The position numbers and the translations under genes are program-made. The notes beneath the pieces are model-generated. The model saw only the letters and a list, made by a program, of their open reading frames with translations. It was not told the DNA's origin and ran no database searches. Shown piece by piece: positions 46,223 through 57,525 of a stretch of DNA of 64,000 nucleotides; within the stretch, counting starts at the first letter, position 1, and the number at the start of each line of letters is the position of its first letter. Source of the stretch: Oleiharenicola lentus (GTDB lineage: Bacteria; Verrucomicrobiota; Verrucomicrobiia; Opitutales; Opitutaceae); NCBI RefSeq assembly GCF_004118375.1, contig NZ_SDHX01000002.1:1291001-1355000 (forward strand), written 5' to 3'.

Positions 46223-47074
46223 TCAGCGTGCTGGCACGGCGACACGCAGAAGCGGCCGCATCTTCTCCGCGTAGCGCCGGCCGAGCTCGCGGTAACCCGC
46301 GGGGCTGAAGTGCAGCTTGTCGCCGACCGCTTCACAACCGTCGGAGGAAACGAAGTGCGCGGTCGGGATGAGCTTGGGCAGGTCGGCGATGACGGGGTTC
46401 ATGCTTGCGCATTTGCCCTGCTGGTCGGCGGGCACCAGGCCGCCCACGAGCAGCGGCACCTCCGCGGCGTTCAGGCCGAGGTCGGCGAGCAGCTTTTCAT
46501 AGACCGCCTTCACCTTGGTGGACCACGCGGGGTCGCCGACGTTGGACTCGCCCTGGTGCAGGAGAATGCCGCGGATGACGCCCGACTGCTGGGCGACGCG
46601 CGCCATGTCCACGAGGCGCTGGTAGGGATTGCCGGCGTAGGCGTTGAGCGCGCCCTTCATCCACGCGGGCGCGTTGGGGATGTATTCGGGAAAAGCCTCC
46701 GGGTTGAAGAGTTCGATCTTGCAACCGCCGACCGAGACGTTGACCACGCCGACGCGATGATCCGCGGGCAGCGCGGCCACGAGCGTGCGGCCGAAATAAT
46801 CCGCCGGGCTCATGCCGGAATTCGGGCGGCAGAGCGGCGGCACGGCCGGATACCATTTGCCCTGCTCGCGACCCAGCGCAGGGAAATCCACCGCGGCCAG
46901 CACCTGGAAACGGGGTTCCGCGTAGGACTTTTCCTCGGCGGGAATACCGGGGAAGCCTTCCATGTTCGACTGCCCGAGGCAGAGGAACACGTGGAAATTC
47001 TTGTCTTGGGCGCGGGCGACGGCGCCCGCGAGGAGCAAACCGGCCAGCAGCAGGCGGCAGAGCGAGGTTTTCAT
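46223..47074 (-). CDS. SGNH/CE6-like carbohydrate acetyl-esterase
   Basis: A 283-residue exported esterase. The signal peptide ends near ARAQD. The SGNH-type elements are VFLCLGQSNMEGF (nucleophile Ser in GQSNM), a central NVSVGGCKIELF, LLHQGESNVGD (oxyanion Gly/Asn) and the C-terminal Asp-His pair in VGDKLHFSPAGYRELG. This is the sialate-O-acetylesterase/CE6 family, which acts on acetylated sugars or xylan. Its start is 8 bases after the stop of the ThuA gene, so both are one transcript. Confidence 0.9.
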   Translation of the reverse strand: MKTSLCRLLLAGLLLAGAVARAQDKNFHVFLCLGQSNMEGFPGIPAEEKSYAEPRFQVLAAVDFPALGREQGKWYPAVPPLCRPNSGMSPADYFGRTLVAALPADHRVGVVNVSVGGCKIELFNPEAFPEYIPNAPAWMKGALNAYAGNPYQRLVDMARVAQQSGVIRGILLHQGESNVGDPAWSTKVKAVYEKLLADLGLNAAEVPLLVGGLVPADQQGKCASMNPVIADLPKLIPTAHFVSSDGCEAVGDKLHFSPAGYRELGRRYAEKMRPLLRVAVPAR

Positions 47075-47082
47075 GGAAAAAA

Positions 47083-48414
47083 TCAGAGGACGCGAAACAC
47101 GCGGATGATGACGGTGCCCGCGCGCGGTCCGCCGGCGATGGAGCTGACGAACTGCGACTGGTTGAGCCAGGCGTGCGGGCCGTCCGGCGCCTCGAAGCGC
47201 AAGGCCGTGCGCATGTAGGCGCCGCCGGCGGCGATGACACCCTGGTTGCGCACAATGATGACGGTGCCGTCTTCGGCGCGCACCGAATAAAGCGCGTCGG
47301 CCTCGACCACGCCGTCGGGCCGGATCGTCTGCCAGTCGGCCCCGCCGGGCAGAATCGTGCCGCGCAGCCTCGGGCCGGCGAACGTGCCGCCGGTGATGGG
47401 AATGTAGAGCCGGCCGCCGCGCGGCGTCGGGCCGACGTTCACCGGCGCGTCGATGGACACGACCGCCTCATAGACAAACTCGGTCTGCAACGGCGCGACC
47501 ACGGGCGGCGGCAACGAGATCTCGCCGCGGACGGAGATTTTTTCCGCCGTGGGAAAATCCGCCGGCACGGGGAAATCGGGGGTGCGGCCGGCGAGCCACT
47601 GGAGCGCGCGGACCACCACGGTCTGCAGGCCGGCGCACCGCATGCGCGCAGGCTGCGTGTCGCCCTTCCACACGTGGCCAAAGGTCGAAGTATAGACGCG
47701 GCCCTTCCCGTAGGCAACGGTCCACTCGAGCGGCCACGACTGCTGCGTGCGCGGGTCATGGCCGTGGGACAGCACCTCGAGGTTCTGCGCCGGACCGCGC
47801 GCGAAGTAATAGACCTCGATGTCGGGCGTGAGCCATTCGCGGGGCAGGCCGGCATGGATCGGGTGGTCGCCGAGGCGTTTCACGACCGTATCAAGGCGGG
47901 CGCCGTGGCCGGTGTCGCCGCCTTCCCCCGCCGGAATGCGCACGACTTTCCCATCCGGCCCGACCGCGAGCGCCCAGCCGAAGTCGCGTTTCCGCCAGCC
48001 GAGGCCGATCATCTCGTTGTAGGCGGGCCAGCCGGCGAAGGCGTTGTTGCCCGCGTGCCACACATAAACGCCGCCGCCCTGGCGCACGTAGTTTTCAAAA
48101 TCCTCCTCCACCGCGCGCGGCCAACGCGGGCCGCCGCCGAGATCGTTGCAGGTCTGGATGACGACATCGTAATCGGAAAACTTGGGCCGCCACGCGTCCC
48201 AGCCCGGCGCGTCCTTTGTGGGCGGCGCGGTCGAGACGCTCACGTCGAACAAGCACGTCGGTTCCAAGATGCCGCGGATGAGCGCGGTGGTGAGCTGCCA
48301 GTCGTGGTTGCTGTAGCCGTCCACGAGCAGCACGCGCACGCGCGACCCGGCAGCAAAGCCGGAAAGGGCGAGGAGCAAATAAACCCAACACGCGACGACG
48401 GCGCGTTTCTTCAT
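47083..48414 (-). CDS. ThuA-like domain fused to DUF3237
   Basis: A 443-residue exported protein. The signal peptide is MKKRAVVACWVYLLLALSG. The N-terminal two-thirds are ThuA-like (class I glutamine-amidotransferase fold): VLLVDGYSNHDWQLTT, YDVVIQTCNDLGGG, YVRQGGGVYVWHAGNNAF and YGKGRVYTSTFGHVWKGD. The C-terminal part (about 300-443) is DUF3237: EFVYEAVVSIDAPVNVG, then YIPITGGTFAGPRLRGTILPG and DWQTIRPDGVVEADALY. ThuA relates to trehalose and disaccharide use; DUF3237 is uncharacterised. The combination is unusual. ATG 48414 was chosen; an upstream ATG at 48426 is possible. A 15-bp palindrome lies just before it. Confidence 0.85.
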   Translation of the reverse strand: MKKRAVVACWVYLLLALSGFAAGSRVRVLLVDGYSNHDWQLTTALIRGILEPTCLFDVSVSTAPPTKDAPGWDAWRPKFSDYDVVIQTCNDLGGGPRWPRAVEEDFENYVRQGGGVYVWHAGNNAFAGWPAYNEMIGLGWRKRDFGWALAVGPDGKVVRIPAGEGGDTGHGARLDTVVKRLGDHPIHAGLPREWLTPDIEVYYFARGPAQNLEVLSHGHDPRTQQSWPLEWTVAYGKGRVYTSTFGHVWKGDTQPARMRCAGLQTVVVRALQWLAGRTPDFPVPADFPTAEKISVRGEISLPPPVVAPLQTEFVYEAVVSIDAPVNVGPTPRGGRLYIPITGGTFAGPRLRGTILPGGADWQTIRPDGVVEADALYSVRAEDGTVIIVRNQGVIAAGGAYMRTALRFEAPDGPHAWLNQSQFVSSIAGGPRAGTVIIRVFRVL

Positions 48415-48426
48415 GCAGGGGGGCAT

Positions 48427-48441
48427 ATCTGCGCGGCAGAT
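48427..48441. promoter_or_regulatory. Short palindrome before the ThuA gene
   Basis: ATCTGC-GCG-GCAGAT, perfect 6-bp arms, 13 bases before the chosen ATG. It could be an operator or a translation-blocking hairpin. Weak call. Confidence 0.3.
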
Positions 48442-48552
48442 TTCAGGATGGCGGTCATGGGGTGGGGCAAACGGCAAATAACTCAACCGCCACAAACGAC
48501 CGCGTTCGAACTGTGCGTTGCTATCACTTTGGACGGAATCCCGGGGGCGGGC

Positions 48553-50655
48553 TTACTCTGCTGCGGCTTCGGTCCAGACGAGCACGGTGCCGTCCTTGCG
48601 GGTCGGCGACGTGCCGGGCCAGTCGGCGCCGTAGGGCTCGCCGGTGGTGGGGTCGAGGCCGACGAAACGATTCGTCTTCAGTGAGAGCAGCATGCACTGG
48701 CGGTCGCGCAGCATGTCCTGCCACATGAACAGGCTGGCCGCGGATTCCTGCTTCATCGGGCGCACGTCGGCGGAGAGGCCGGCGCCGACGACGGTGAGCC
48801 AGCCGCTGCCGTCCATCACTTCGAGCGCGACGCGGCCTTGGCCGCGATCGTGCACCCGGAAGCGCGCCTGCGCGCCGCTCGCCGGCTTCGAGCCGGGTTG
48901 CGCGGAGTGCAGCATGCCGTGCGGGTTGGCCCAGACGACGCTGCCGTGGGCGAGGTTCGTAAACGTGACGACCTTGCCAAGCGGGATGTTCTGCGAGCGG
49001 TCGGCGAGCGGCTCTTCCACCGTGAAGCTCGCGAAGTCGGCGTGGCCGCCCTCCTGGCCCGCGGTGTTGAACGCGAAGAGCCCGAGGCGCGTGCCCTGGA
49101 AGGTCTTCAGCTGATACGGCAGGCGGATCAGGCCGCCGATTTCGGTGAAGGTCTTCCCATCGATGCTGTAGCTGAAGCGCGCGAAGTCCTCGTCGTAATC
49201 GCCGGTGGCGCGCAGCCAAACACGAGGTGCGGCGAGCGGTTGCTCGATGGTTTCGTTCTTCAACTGCTCGTAGAAGCGCAGCACGTGGCCCGCGTCGGTG
49301 CGCACGACGCCGAGCGTGGCGAAAGGCATGTTGACCAATGCGAGACCGGCGGTGTCGCCGGGACGCAGGCCGGAGGCGTCGAGCTCGGCGGTGGCCACGG
49401 ACACCGGACCGATGACGCGCTGCGTGAGCGTGTTTTTCGCCCAGAGGAACTGCGAGGCGGGCAGCGTGTGCAGGCGAAGCGCGCCGGGCTGGGCGGTGAG
49501 CGACCATTTCGCGTTCACCGGGTTGTGGTTCCATTGCCAGACGGGCAGCAGCTTCGGGGCGGTGAAGTCGTCGCTGCGCTGATAAGGTGCGTGTGGTTCG
49601 ACCTTCGCGCTGACGGCGGGCTTGGTCCACGTGCGCGGGGTGCGGCCGAGGTTGCTGGGCAGGCCGAAATACGGCCACCCGTCCTGCCACGTGACGGGCG
49701 AGAGCGCGGTGGTGCGGCCGACAGAACGGAAATCCATCATCGAGAAGCCCCACCAGTCGCCGTTGGGCAGGTCCACGAGGCCGCCTTGGTGCAACGGCAC
49801 GGCGCCGTGCTGGTTGCCGCCGGGAGGCGTGAGTTTGAAGGTGTCGCCGGGTTCCGGCACCTTCATGCCGAGGCCGATGGGATTAAGCAGCCAGCCGCGC
49901 TGGGTGCCGAGGGTTTCCTTGGCGGCAATAACGGCGGTCTCGTAGGGCCCATGCACGCGGTCGGCGCGCGCGGCCTGCATGCGGCCGGTGGGCGCGTAGT
50001 TGGCGCTGATGATGAAATACTTGCCCTTGATCTTGTAGATGTGGTGACCCTCGCCCATCGCGTGGCCGCGCGAGATGACGACGCGCTCGCTGCCCTCGAT
50101 GAAGCCGCTGAGGTCGGGCTTGAACTCGATGACCTTCACCTCGTCATACCCGTAAACCGCGTAGATGCGTCCGTCGTCGTCGAACAGCACGGACAGGTCG
50201 TGGATGCCGGTTTTGATGGAGCGGTGCGCCCACGGGCCGGCGGGGTTGGTGGCGGTGAAGACCTGCAGGCTGTGGCCATTGACGTTGGAGAAGAGGTAAA
50301 ACTTCCCGTCGTGGTAGCGAATGCACGGCGCCCAGATGCCCTGGCCGTAGGCCTCCTTGCCGCCCTCGAGGTTGAAATCGGGTCCGAGTTCGAGGCGGTC
50401 GAAGGCGTAGCTCAGAAATTTCCAGTTCACGAGGTCCTTGGAGTGCAGGACCACGAGGCCGGGCATCGCGTGCATCGTGGTGCCCGCGAGGTAGAAGTCC
50501 TCGCCCACGCGGATCAGGTCGGGATCGGAGAACTCGTCGTAGAACAGCGGGTTCGTGTAGGTGCCGTTGCCGTTGTCGGCGGTCCAGGAAGCCTCGGCGA
50601 GCGCCGAGGAGGAGAGCGTGAAGGCGAGTGTGAGGGTGGCGAGGAGGCGAAGCAT
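48553..50655 (-). CDS. GH43 xylosidase/arabinosidase with extra C-terminal domains
   Basis: A 700-residue exported enzyme. The signal peptide ends near ALAEA. The GH43 propeller covers about residues 25-330: base Asp in FYDEFSDPDLIRVGEDFYLAG, middle Asp near HDLSVLFDDDGRIYAVYG and acid Glu in GHAMGEGHHIYKIKGKYFI. A beta-sandwich of the GH43 C2 type (FLWAKNTLTQRVIGP and on) follows. The last 130 residues form a further beta-trefoil-like domain (LSLKTNRFVGLDPTTGEPYG). It removes xylose or arabinose side chains. The start was chosen at the signal peptide. Confidence 0.9.
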   Translation of the reverse strand: MLRLLATLTLAFTLSSSALAEASWTADNGNGTYTNPLFYDEFSDPDLIRVGEDFYLAGTTMHAMPGLVVLHSKDLVNWKFLSYAFDRLELGPDFNLEGGKEAYGQGIWAPCIRYHDGKFYLFSNVNGHSLQVFTATNPAGPWAHRSIKTGIHDLSVLFDDDGRIYAVYGYDEVKVIEFKPDLSGFIEGSERVVISRGHAMGEGHHIYKIKGKYFIISANYAPTGRMQAARADRVHGPYETAVIAAKETLGTQRGWLLNPIGLGMKVPEPGDTFKLTPPGGNQHGAVPLHQGGLVDLPNGDWWGFSMMDFRSVGRTTALSPVTWQDGWPYFGLPSNLGRTPRTWTKPAVSAKVEPHAPYQRSDDFTAPKLLPVWQWNHNPVNAKWSLTAQPGALRLHTLPASQFLWAKNTLTQRVIGPVSVATAELDASGLRPGDTAGLALVNMPFATLGVVRTDAGHVLRFYEQLKNETIEQPLAAPRVWLRATGDYDEDFARFSYSIDGKTFTEIGGLIRLPYQLKTFQGTRLGLFAFNTAGQEGGHADFASFTVEEPLADRSQNIPLGKVVTFTNLAHGSVVWANPHGMLHSAQPGSKPASGAQARFRVHDRGQGRVALEVMDGSGWLTVVGAGLSADVRPMKQESAASLFMWQDMLRDRQCMLLSLKTNRFVGLDPTTGEPYGADWPGTSPTRKDGTVLVWTEAAAE

Positions 50656-50672
50656 GGGAGAAGGGAGATTGT

Positions 50673-50703
50673 TGTAGGGCGGGGTCTCCGAACCCCGCCT
50701 ATA
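50673..50703. repeat. Single CTCCGA-loop hairpin repeat
   Basis: TGTAGGGCGGGGT-CTCCGA-ACCCCGCCTATA, the inverse orientation of the TCGGAG type, 18 bases upstream of the GH43 start. Confidence 0.75.
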
Positions 50704-50736
50704 TCGAATATTTGATAGGCCGACGGAGGTTTTCAC

Positions 50737-50837
50737 CACACCCCGCCCTGCGGGCACCCCTCTCAAGAGGGGATTTTTTCGCTGCGAAAGTGCGGGTCCC
50801 CTCTATGTAGAGGGGTGGCGCGAAGCGACGGGGTGTG
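50737..50837. repeat. Composite 101-bp nested inverted repeat
   Basis: Terminal arms CACACCCCG (50737-50745) and CGGGGTGTG (50829-50837) enclose two hairpins. The first is CCCCTC-TCAA-GAGGGG followed by ATTTTTT, which could act as a plus-strand terminator. The second is CCCCTCTA-TG-TAGAGGGG. Together with its neighbours it fills the 252-base gap before the GH51 gene. Confidence 0.72.
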
Positions 50838-50878
50838 TAGAGTGGGCATTGCTGCATGTGAAATATGCAGGCTCCAAA

Positions 50879-50905
50879 GGCGGGGTTCGGAGACCCCGCC
50901 CTACA
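50879..50905. repeat. TCGGAG-loop hairpin repeat
   Basis: GGCGGGGT-TCGGAG-ACCCCGCC followed by CTACA; the left TGTA end is replaced by other sequence. It ends two bases before the GH51 stop codon. Confidence 0.7.
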
Positions 50906-50907
50906 GG

Positions 50908-52899
50908 TTACAGGTTTGAGATGCGGAAGATCGTGAGCGAGTTGGCGGGGGCTTCGTAGGTGAAGTCGGCGGAGAGCGGCACGGTCTCCGTGACGGGGGC
51001 GACGGCCGGCGGGGCGCCGTCGGTGTTGACGACGTCGGCATCGGCGCCGCCGAAGACGGTGCGCTGTGCGGTGGCGGGCAGTTTCTTTGCGCCGGCGAGC
51101 TTGAGCGCAACGGGCTGGGCGGTGGCCTCGCCGTTGACGATCTTCACGATGAGATCGCCGCTCACGCTGTCGCGCACGGCGGAGGCGGTGAGCTTCGCGC
51201 CCGCGGGACCGGCTTCGAGCGCCACCGGCAGGGCGGCGTCGCCCATGTTGTGGCCGAAGAGCTTTTGCACGGTGTAGTTCAGGCTCGGGAAGACCTCGGT
51301 GGCGTTGAAGTAAATCATGTCGGGATGCCACTGTGTATGCTGGCGGCGGGCGAGCAGCGGCGCGTAGGAGGCGAGCAAGACGACATCGCCGTTGCGCTCG
51401 AGGCTGGTGAGGTGCGCGGCCTCGGCGATGGCGGTGCGCAGGGTGTTGCGGCGGTCCTTCTCGTGCGCGGCGTATTCGCCGAGATAAACCTTAGGGCCCT
51501 TGCGGTCGTAGTGGTCGTAGCGGGCGAGGTTGTCCCACATCCACTGCGGCGGGACGTAGTAATGCTCGTCCACCAGCGCGAGGTTCAGCTCGCGGGCAAA
51601 GGCCCAGCCTTGGTCGAAATCCTCGCCGCTCGCGAAGGGCCCGGAGGTGCCGATGACGGTGATCTCCGGATGCTTTTCCTTAAGCACGGCGTTGATCATC
51701 GCGAAGCGCTCCTTGAAGTCGGGCGTGATGGCGTCCTCGTTGCCAACGCCGAGATATTTCAGGCCGAAGGGCTCCGGATGGCCGGCGGCGGCGCGCACCG
51801 CGCCCCACTGCGAGGTGGCCGGGCCGTTGGCCCACTCGATGAGGTCGAGCACGTCCTGAATGTAGGCGGGCATCTGCTCCAGCGGCAGGCCCTCCTGGCC
51901 GCGGCCCGGCGAGTGGCCCGCGTGCTGGCAGCACACGCCGGCGGTCACGACGGGCAACGGAATCGCGCCGATGTCCGCGCAGAACTGGAAGTATTCGAAA
52001 TACCCGAGGCCCATCGTCTGGTGATAACCCCAGGAGTTGCGCGCGGCGCGGCGCTGCTCGACCGGACCGACGGTGTCCTTCCAGTCGTAGTAGGCGTGGA
52101 TGCCCGTGCCGTGCACGAGGCAGCCGCCGGGGAAGCGTACGAAACGCGGCTTCAGGTCGGCGATGGTCTGCGCGAGGTCGCGGCGCAGGCCGTTGGCGCG
52201 TCCCTTGAACGTGTCGCGCGGCAGCAGCGAAACCATGTCGAGGGCGAGCCCGCCCTGGTCGTGCGCGAGAAGGACAAAGCGCGCCTCGGGGTCGGAGCGC
52301 GACGGCGTGAGCGTGGCGGTGTGCTTGGTCCACGCGCGGCCGGAGACCGTGAACTTCGCCTCGGCGAGCACGCTGCCGTCCTTGGCCTCGAGACGGACGG
52401 TCACGGGCATCGGCTTCGACTGGTCACCCGGGCCCCACATGATGCCCATGTAGGCCTGGTAGGCCCAAAACGACGCCTCGTAGGCCTTGCCCGCCTCGAG
52501 TGGCAGTTGGTCGAAACCGCGGTTGGCGAGCCCGACGCCGGTGCCGGGCTTGGTGACGGTGAGGATGAGGTAGTGGGGATTGTTGACGTGGACCGGCCGC
52601 GAGTTGCCGAGTCCAAGGTGGCCCTCGCCCTCGCCGGTCTTGACGAGGTCCCAGAAGGAGAACGGTCCCCACTTGGCCTGCTCGGTCGGGCTGTATTCGA
52701 AGGAGCGGTTCTGGATCAGTTCGGCGTAGAGTCCGCCGTCGGCCGCGTAGTTGAGGTCCTCGAAGAAGATGCCGAAAAGTTCCGGGCTGATGGGCTTGGC
52801 TGGGGCGGCGAGATCCACCGTGAGTGTGCGCGGCGCGGCGGCGAAAACGGAGGCGGTGAAAGCAGCGGCGAGCAGACAGGCGGGGGTAAGGCGCTTCAT
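50908..52899 (-). CDS. GH51 alpha-L-arabinofuranosidase (long form)
   Basis: A 663-residue exported GH51 enzyme with an N-terminal carbohydrate-binding-like beta-sandwich (about 60-230, with FSFWDLVKTGEGEGHLGLGN). The signal peptide ends near VFAAA. Catalytic acid/base Glu is in KYLGVGNEDAITPDF and nucleophile Glu in KVYLGEYAAHEKDRR. The segment RFVRFPGGCLVHGTGIHAYYDW is typical of the family's long, membrane- or cell-wall-acting forms. It differs from the GH51 at 43053 in length and sequence, so the two may split linkage types (side chain versus terminal). Confidence 0.92.
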   Translation of the reverse strand: MKRLTPACLLAAAFTASVFAAAPRTLTVDLAAPAKPISPELFGIFFEDLNYAADGGLYAELIQNRSFEYSPTEQAKWGPFSFWDLVKTGEGEGHLGLGNSRPVHVNNPHYLILTVTKPGTGVGLANRGFDQLPLEAGKAYEASFWAYQAYMGIMWGPGDQSKPMPVTVRLEAKDGSVLAEAKFTVSGRAWTKHTATLTPSRSDPEARFVLLAHDQGGLALDMVSLLPRDTFKGRANGLRRDLAQTIADLKPRFVRFPGGCLVHGTGIHAYYDWKDTVGPVEQRRAARNSWGYHQTMGLGYFEYFQFCADIGAIPLPVVTAGVCCQHAGHSPGRGQEGLPLEQMPAYIQDVLDLIEWANGPATSQWGAVRAAAGHPEPFGLKYLGVGNEDAITPDFKERFAMINAVLKEKHPEITVIGTSGPFASGEDFDQGWAFARELNLALVDEHYYVPPQWMWDNLARYDHYDRKGPKVYLGEYAAHEKDRRNTLRTAIAEAAHLTSLERNGDVVLLASYAPLLARRQHTQWHPDMIYFNATEVFPSLNYTVQKLFGHNMGDAALPVALEAGPAGAKLTASAVRDSVSGDLIVKIVNGEATAQPVALKLAGAKKLPATAQRTVFGGADADVVNTDGAPPAVAPVTETVPLSADFTYEAPANSLTIFRISNL

Positions 52900-52970
52900 G
52901 GGCGGGAGAGTGTTGGCTGTGAGACGGAAATTTCGAGCGACGGAAAAGGGGACCGTAACGTGGGGGCTTT

Positions 52971-53024
52971 TGTAGGGGCGTGGCTTGTCCACGCCCGCGG
53001 GTGCGCACAAGGCGCGCCCCTACA
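52971..53024. repeat. Two-hairpin extragenic repeat, full-length member
   Basis: TGTAGGGGCGTGG-CTTG-TCCACGCCC, a spacer, then GGTGCGCA-CAAG-GCGCGCC and CCCTACA. It ends just before the stop codon of the GH43-like gene at 53025. Confidence 0.78.
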
Positions 53025-54041
53025 TCAAGGCTTCAACTCCCCCTTCAGCCGCAGCGTGGAGCCGAGGTCCTCAACCTCGAAGAACCGGGCGCGCTCGACG
53101 CGGCGGTTGGGCTGGTGGATCACCATCACGAGGCGGCCGTCGAAGGTGTTGAACAGCATCGGGTGCCCGCCGTCGTCGGTCCAGAGCGGTTCGGCCTGCT
53201 GCTCCCACGGACCAAACACGCTGCCGCTCTTCGAGCGCGCGAGGCCGACGGCGTATTTGCTCGGCCCGTAGCTCGACCAGAGCATGAGCAGCGTGCCGTC
53301 CTTGGTGCGGTGCAGCCAGTTGCCGTCGCTCACGTAGGCGTGGTAGCGCTTGCCCTGGTAGAGTTCGCCGATGTCGCCGCGACAGCGCACCCACGGGCCC
53401 TCGGAGGCCGAGAAAAGGAACTTCGGCTCGCCGACGGCTTTTGCGAGATCGTCGCTGAGACGCACGATATCGAAACTGCCGTCGGTGATTTGCGCCCATT
53501 CGTGACAGAAGACCATGTAGGGCACGCCGTCCTCGACCCACAGGCTGCCGTCGAGTGCCATCCAGTCGGGCGGGGTCTGCGGGCCGCGCCCCAGCGGCTT
53601 GAAAGGCCCGAGCGGCGAATCGGCCACGAGGATCTCGGTGCCACGCTTCACATTCTGCGGACGGCCGGCGGGCGTCGGCAGCGTGTCCTTGGACGTGATG
53701 GTTACGAAGAGGTAATACTTCCCACGATACTCATGCACCTCCGGCGCCCACACCGTTTCGCGGCCCCAGTGGTCGGCGGGCACTTCCCACACGGGCACGG
53801 GATCCTCCCAGGTTTCGAGATCCTTGGTTTTGAAAACCATCACGGCCTTGCGCTCGATGTTGCCGTCGAAGATGCCCGACGTCGTCGTGCCGTAGATGTA
53901 GTAGGTCTGCGAGGCCGGATCGGGCAGCACGAACGGATCGCGGATGCGGACCTCCGCGCGTTGCACGGTGGCGGAGGCGGTCACGGCGAAGCCGCAGAGA
54001 AAGACGAACAAGGTGAACGCACGGACGCAAAACAGGGACAT
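53025..54041 (-). CDS. GH43-like glycosidase, compact form
   Basis: A 338-residue exported five-bladed propeller. The signal peptide ends near TASAT. The base Asp is in VRIRDPFVLPDPASQTYYIYG, with ETVWAPEVHEYRGKYYLFVT next. Acid-side Glu is probably in SASEGPWVRCRG. Without accessory domains it is shorter than the other two GH43 proteins. Likely an arabinosidase or xylosidase. It is divergent from the GH95 gene across 179 bases. Confidence 0.82.
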   Translation of the reverse strand: MSLFCVRAFTLFVFLCGFAVTASATVQRAEVRIRDPFVLPDPASQTYYIYGTTTSGIFDGNIERKAVMVFKTKDLETWEDPVPVWEVPADHWGRETVWAPEVHEYRGKYYLFVTITSKDTLPTPAGRPQNVKRGTEILVADSPLGPFKPLGRGPQTPPDWMALDGSLWVEDGVPYMVFCHEWAQITDGSFDIVRLSDDLAKAVGEPKFLFSASEGPWVRCRGDIGELYQGKRYHAYVSDGNWLHRTKDGTLLMLWSSYGPSKYAVGLARSKSGSVFGPWEQQAEPLWTDDGGHPMLFNTFDGRLVMVIHQPNRRVERARFFEVEDLGSTLRLKGELKP

Positions 54042-54220
54042 GGGGCGGAGGGGTTGGATGCTTCGGATGACTCCGGCCAGAGAAACAGGGGCTGTCCCGG
54101 CTAGCCAGCATCAAGGCCGCATCCAGCCTGGGCGCGGGTATTCCCGGGGGAGAGATGGAAATTCTGTCCGGCGGCGCGATGAGGGCTGGAAATTGGCGGC
54201 GTTCTGGTTTCCAAAAGGCC

Positions 54221-56548
<2,328 letters not shown>

Positions 56549-56702
56549 GGTGGGAGCCAATCCGGTTTAACCCAGAGGTCGCAGAGAACACGGAGCGCAG
56601 GGTGGCGCCCGTTGCCTGTTTCTACGAACCGGCGGGCCTTGAGCCTGTCGAAACGACTCCTGAACGCGCGGAGGGCGCCCGCACCACCACGAATTACGGC
56701 AC

Positions 56703-56761
56703 GGAGGGCAGGTCTCCGCTCCGGCCGCATCCAATCCGGTCGTTGCGGAGACCGACCCTCC
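56703..56761. repeat. Compound GGAGGG-ended repeat
   Basis: GGAGGGCAGGT-CTCCGC-TCCGGCC and the inverse GGTCGTTGCGGAGACCGACC (loop GCGGAG) lie between GGAGGG and CCCTCC ends. The gap (56549-56773) also has a CCTTGAGCCTGTCGAAACG motif, a known dispersed theme. Confidence 0.65.
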
Positions 56762-56773
56762 AAAACTACCGCC

Positions 56774-57412
56774 TTACTGCTCTGCGATGCGCAGGTTGCG
56801 GAACTCGACCTTCATCTCCACGCCGCCGTGGATTTGGAGGCCGAGCGGGGCGGCGCCGGAGAACTTGGGGTCGGTGTATTCCGAGGCCTTGGTGCCGTTG
56901 ATCCAGCAGGTGAAGGTGTCGCCCTTCGCCTGAATCCGGAACGTGTTCCACTGGCCTTCGGGGTGCATGAGCTCCTTCGCCGTCTTGGCCTGGCCGGCCT
57001 CGGGATAGGCCGGTTTGCCGCCGGTGTAGAAGCTGCCGGTCATGTCCACGCGGAGGCTGCCCGAGACGCCGAGCTGCAACTGGAGGCGGGGCTGGCGCAT
57101 CTCGATGCCCGTGTCCACGCCACGGGGCGTGGTCGTGGTCCAGCGCACATCGAACTCCAGGACAAAGTCGCCGTAGGCCTTTTCCGTCCAAAGATAGTGC
57201 CCGGTCTTGGCCGCATCGTTTTCGCCGACGAGCACGCCGTCCTCAATCCGCCAGAACGCCGCCGCGCCCTCGCGCTTGAAGCCGCTCAGATCCTTGCCGT
57301 TGAACAGCGGCACCCACTGCGGCTCCGTAGCCGCACCCTCCGATGCCGCGCGGACGGGGGCGAGGAGGACGACGAGCAGGAGGGGCAGGACCGAGCAAAA
57401 TCGTGTTTTCAA
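56774..57412 (-). CDS. DUF1080 (3-keto-disaccharide hydrolase-like) exported protein
   Basis: A 212-residue exported beta-sandwich. The start is TTG 57412 (L-K-T-R-F-C-S), because no ATG or GTG precedes the signal peptide (SVLPLLLVVLLAPVRAA). DUF1080 motifs are WVPLFNGKDLSGFKREG, FWRIEDGVLVGEND, YLWTEKAYGDFVLEFDVRW, NTFRIQAKGDTFTCWING and LGLQIHGGVEMKVEFRNLRI. The family, common in planctomycetes and verrucomicrobia, resembles concanavalin-like glycan-binding or keto-disaccharide hydrolase folds. It ends the carbohydrate cluster. Confidence 0.85.
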   Translation of the reverse strand: MKTRFCSVLPLLLVVLLAPVRAASEGAATEPQWVPLFNGKDLSGFKREGAAAFWRIEDGVLVGENDAAKTGHYLWTEKAYGDFVLEFDVRWTTTTPRGVDTGIEMRQPRLQLQLGVSGSLRVDMTGSFYTGGKPAYPEAGQAKTAKELMHPEGQWNTFRIQAKGDTFTCWINGTKASEYTDPKFSGAAPLGLQIHGGVEMKVEFRNLRIAEQ

Positions 57413-57490
57413 AGGAAGCGGGGTTGCGGCTGGCCAGATAGTATCGCGCGGTTTTCGCCAACCACAACCCCTCAGGTGGCGAGCCGATCG

Positions 57491-57525
57491 GTGGTGGTGA
57501 GGGGAGTTGAACCCCTGCGCCCCGG
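57491..57525 (-). repeat. Inverted copy of the ssrA 3' end
   Basis: On the reverse strand this reads CCGGGGCGCAGGGGTTCAAC continuing to TCCCCTCACCACCAC. It matches the last part of the tmRNA (57955-57989) at all but two bases, in inverse orientation. It is followed by no matching 5' half, so it is not a second tmRNA or a tRNA. Confidence 0.72.

Noticed and set aside
50699-51331. Open frame opposite and beside the GH51 gene
   Set aside because: It is an out-of-frame shadow of GH51 with Arg-rich low-complexity translation.
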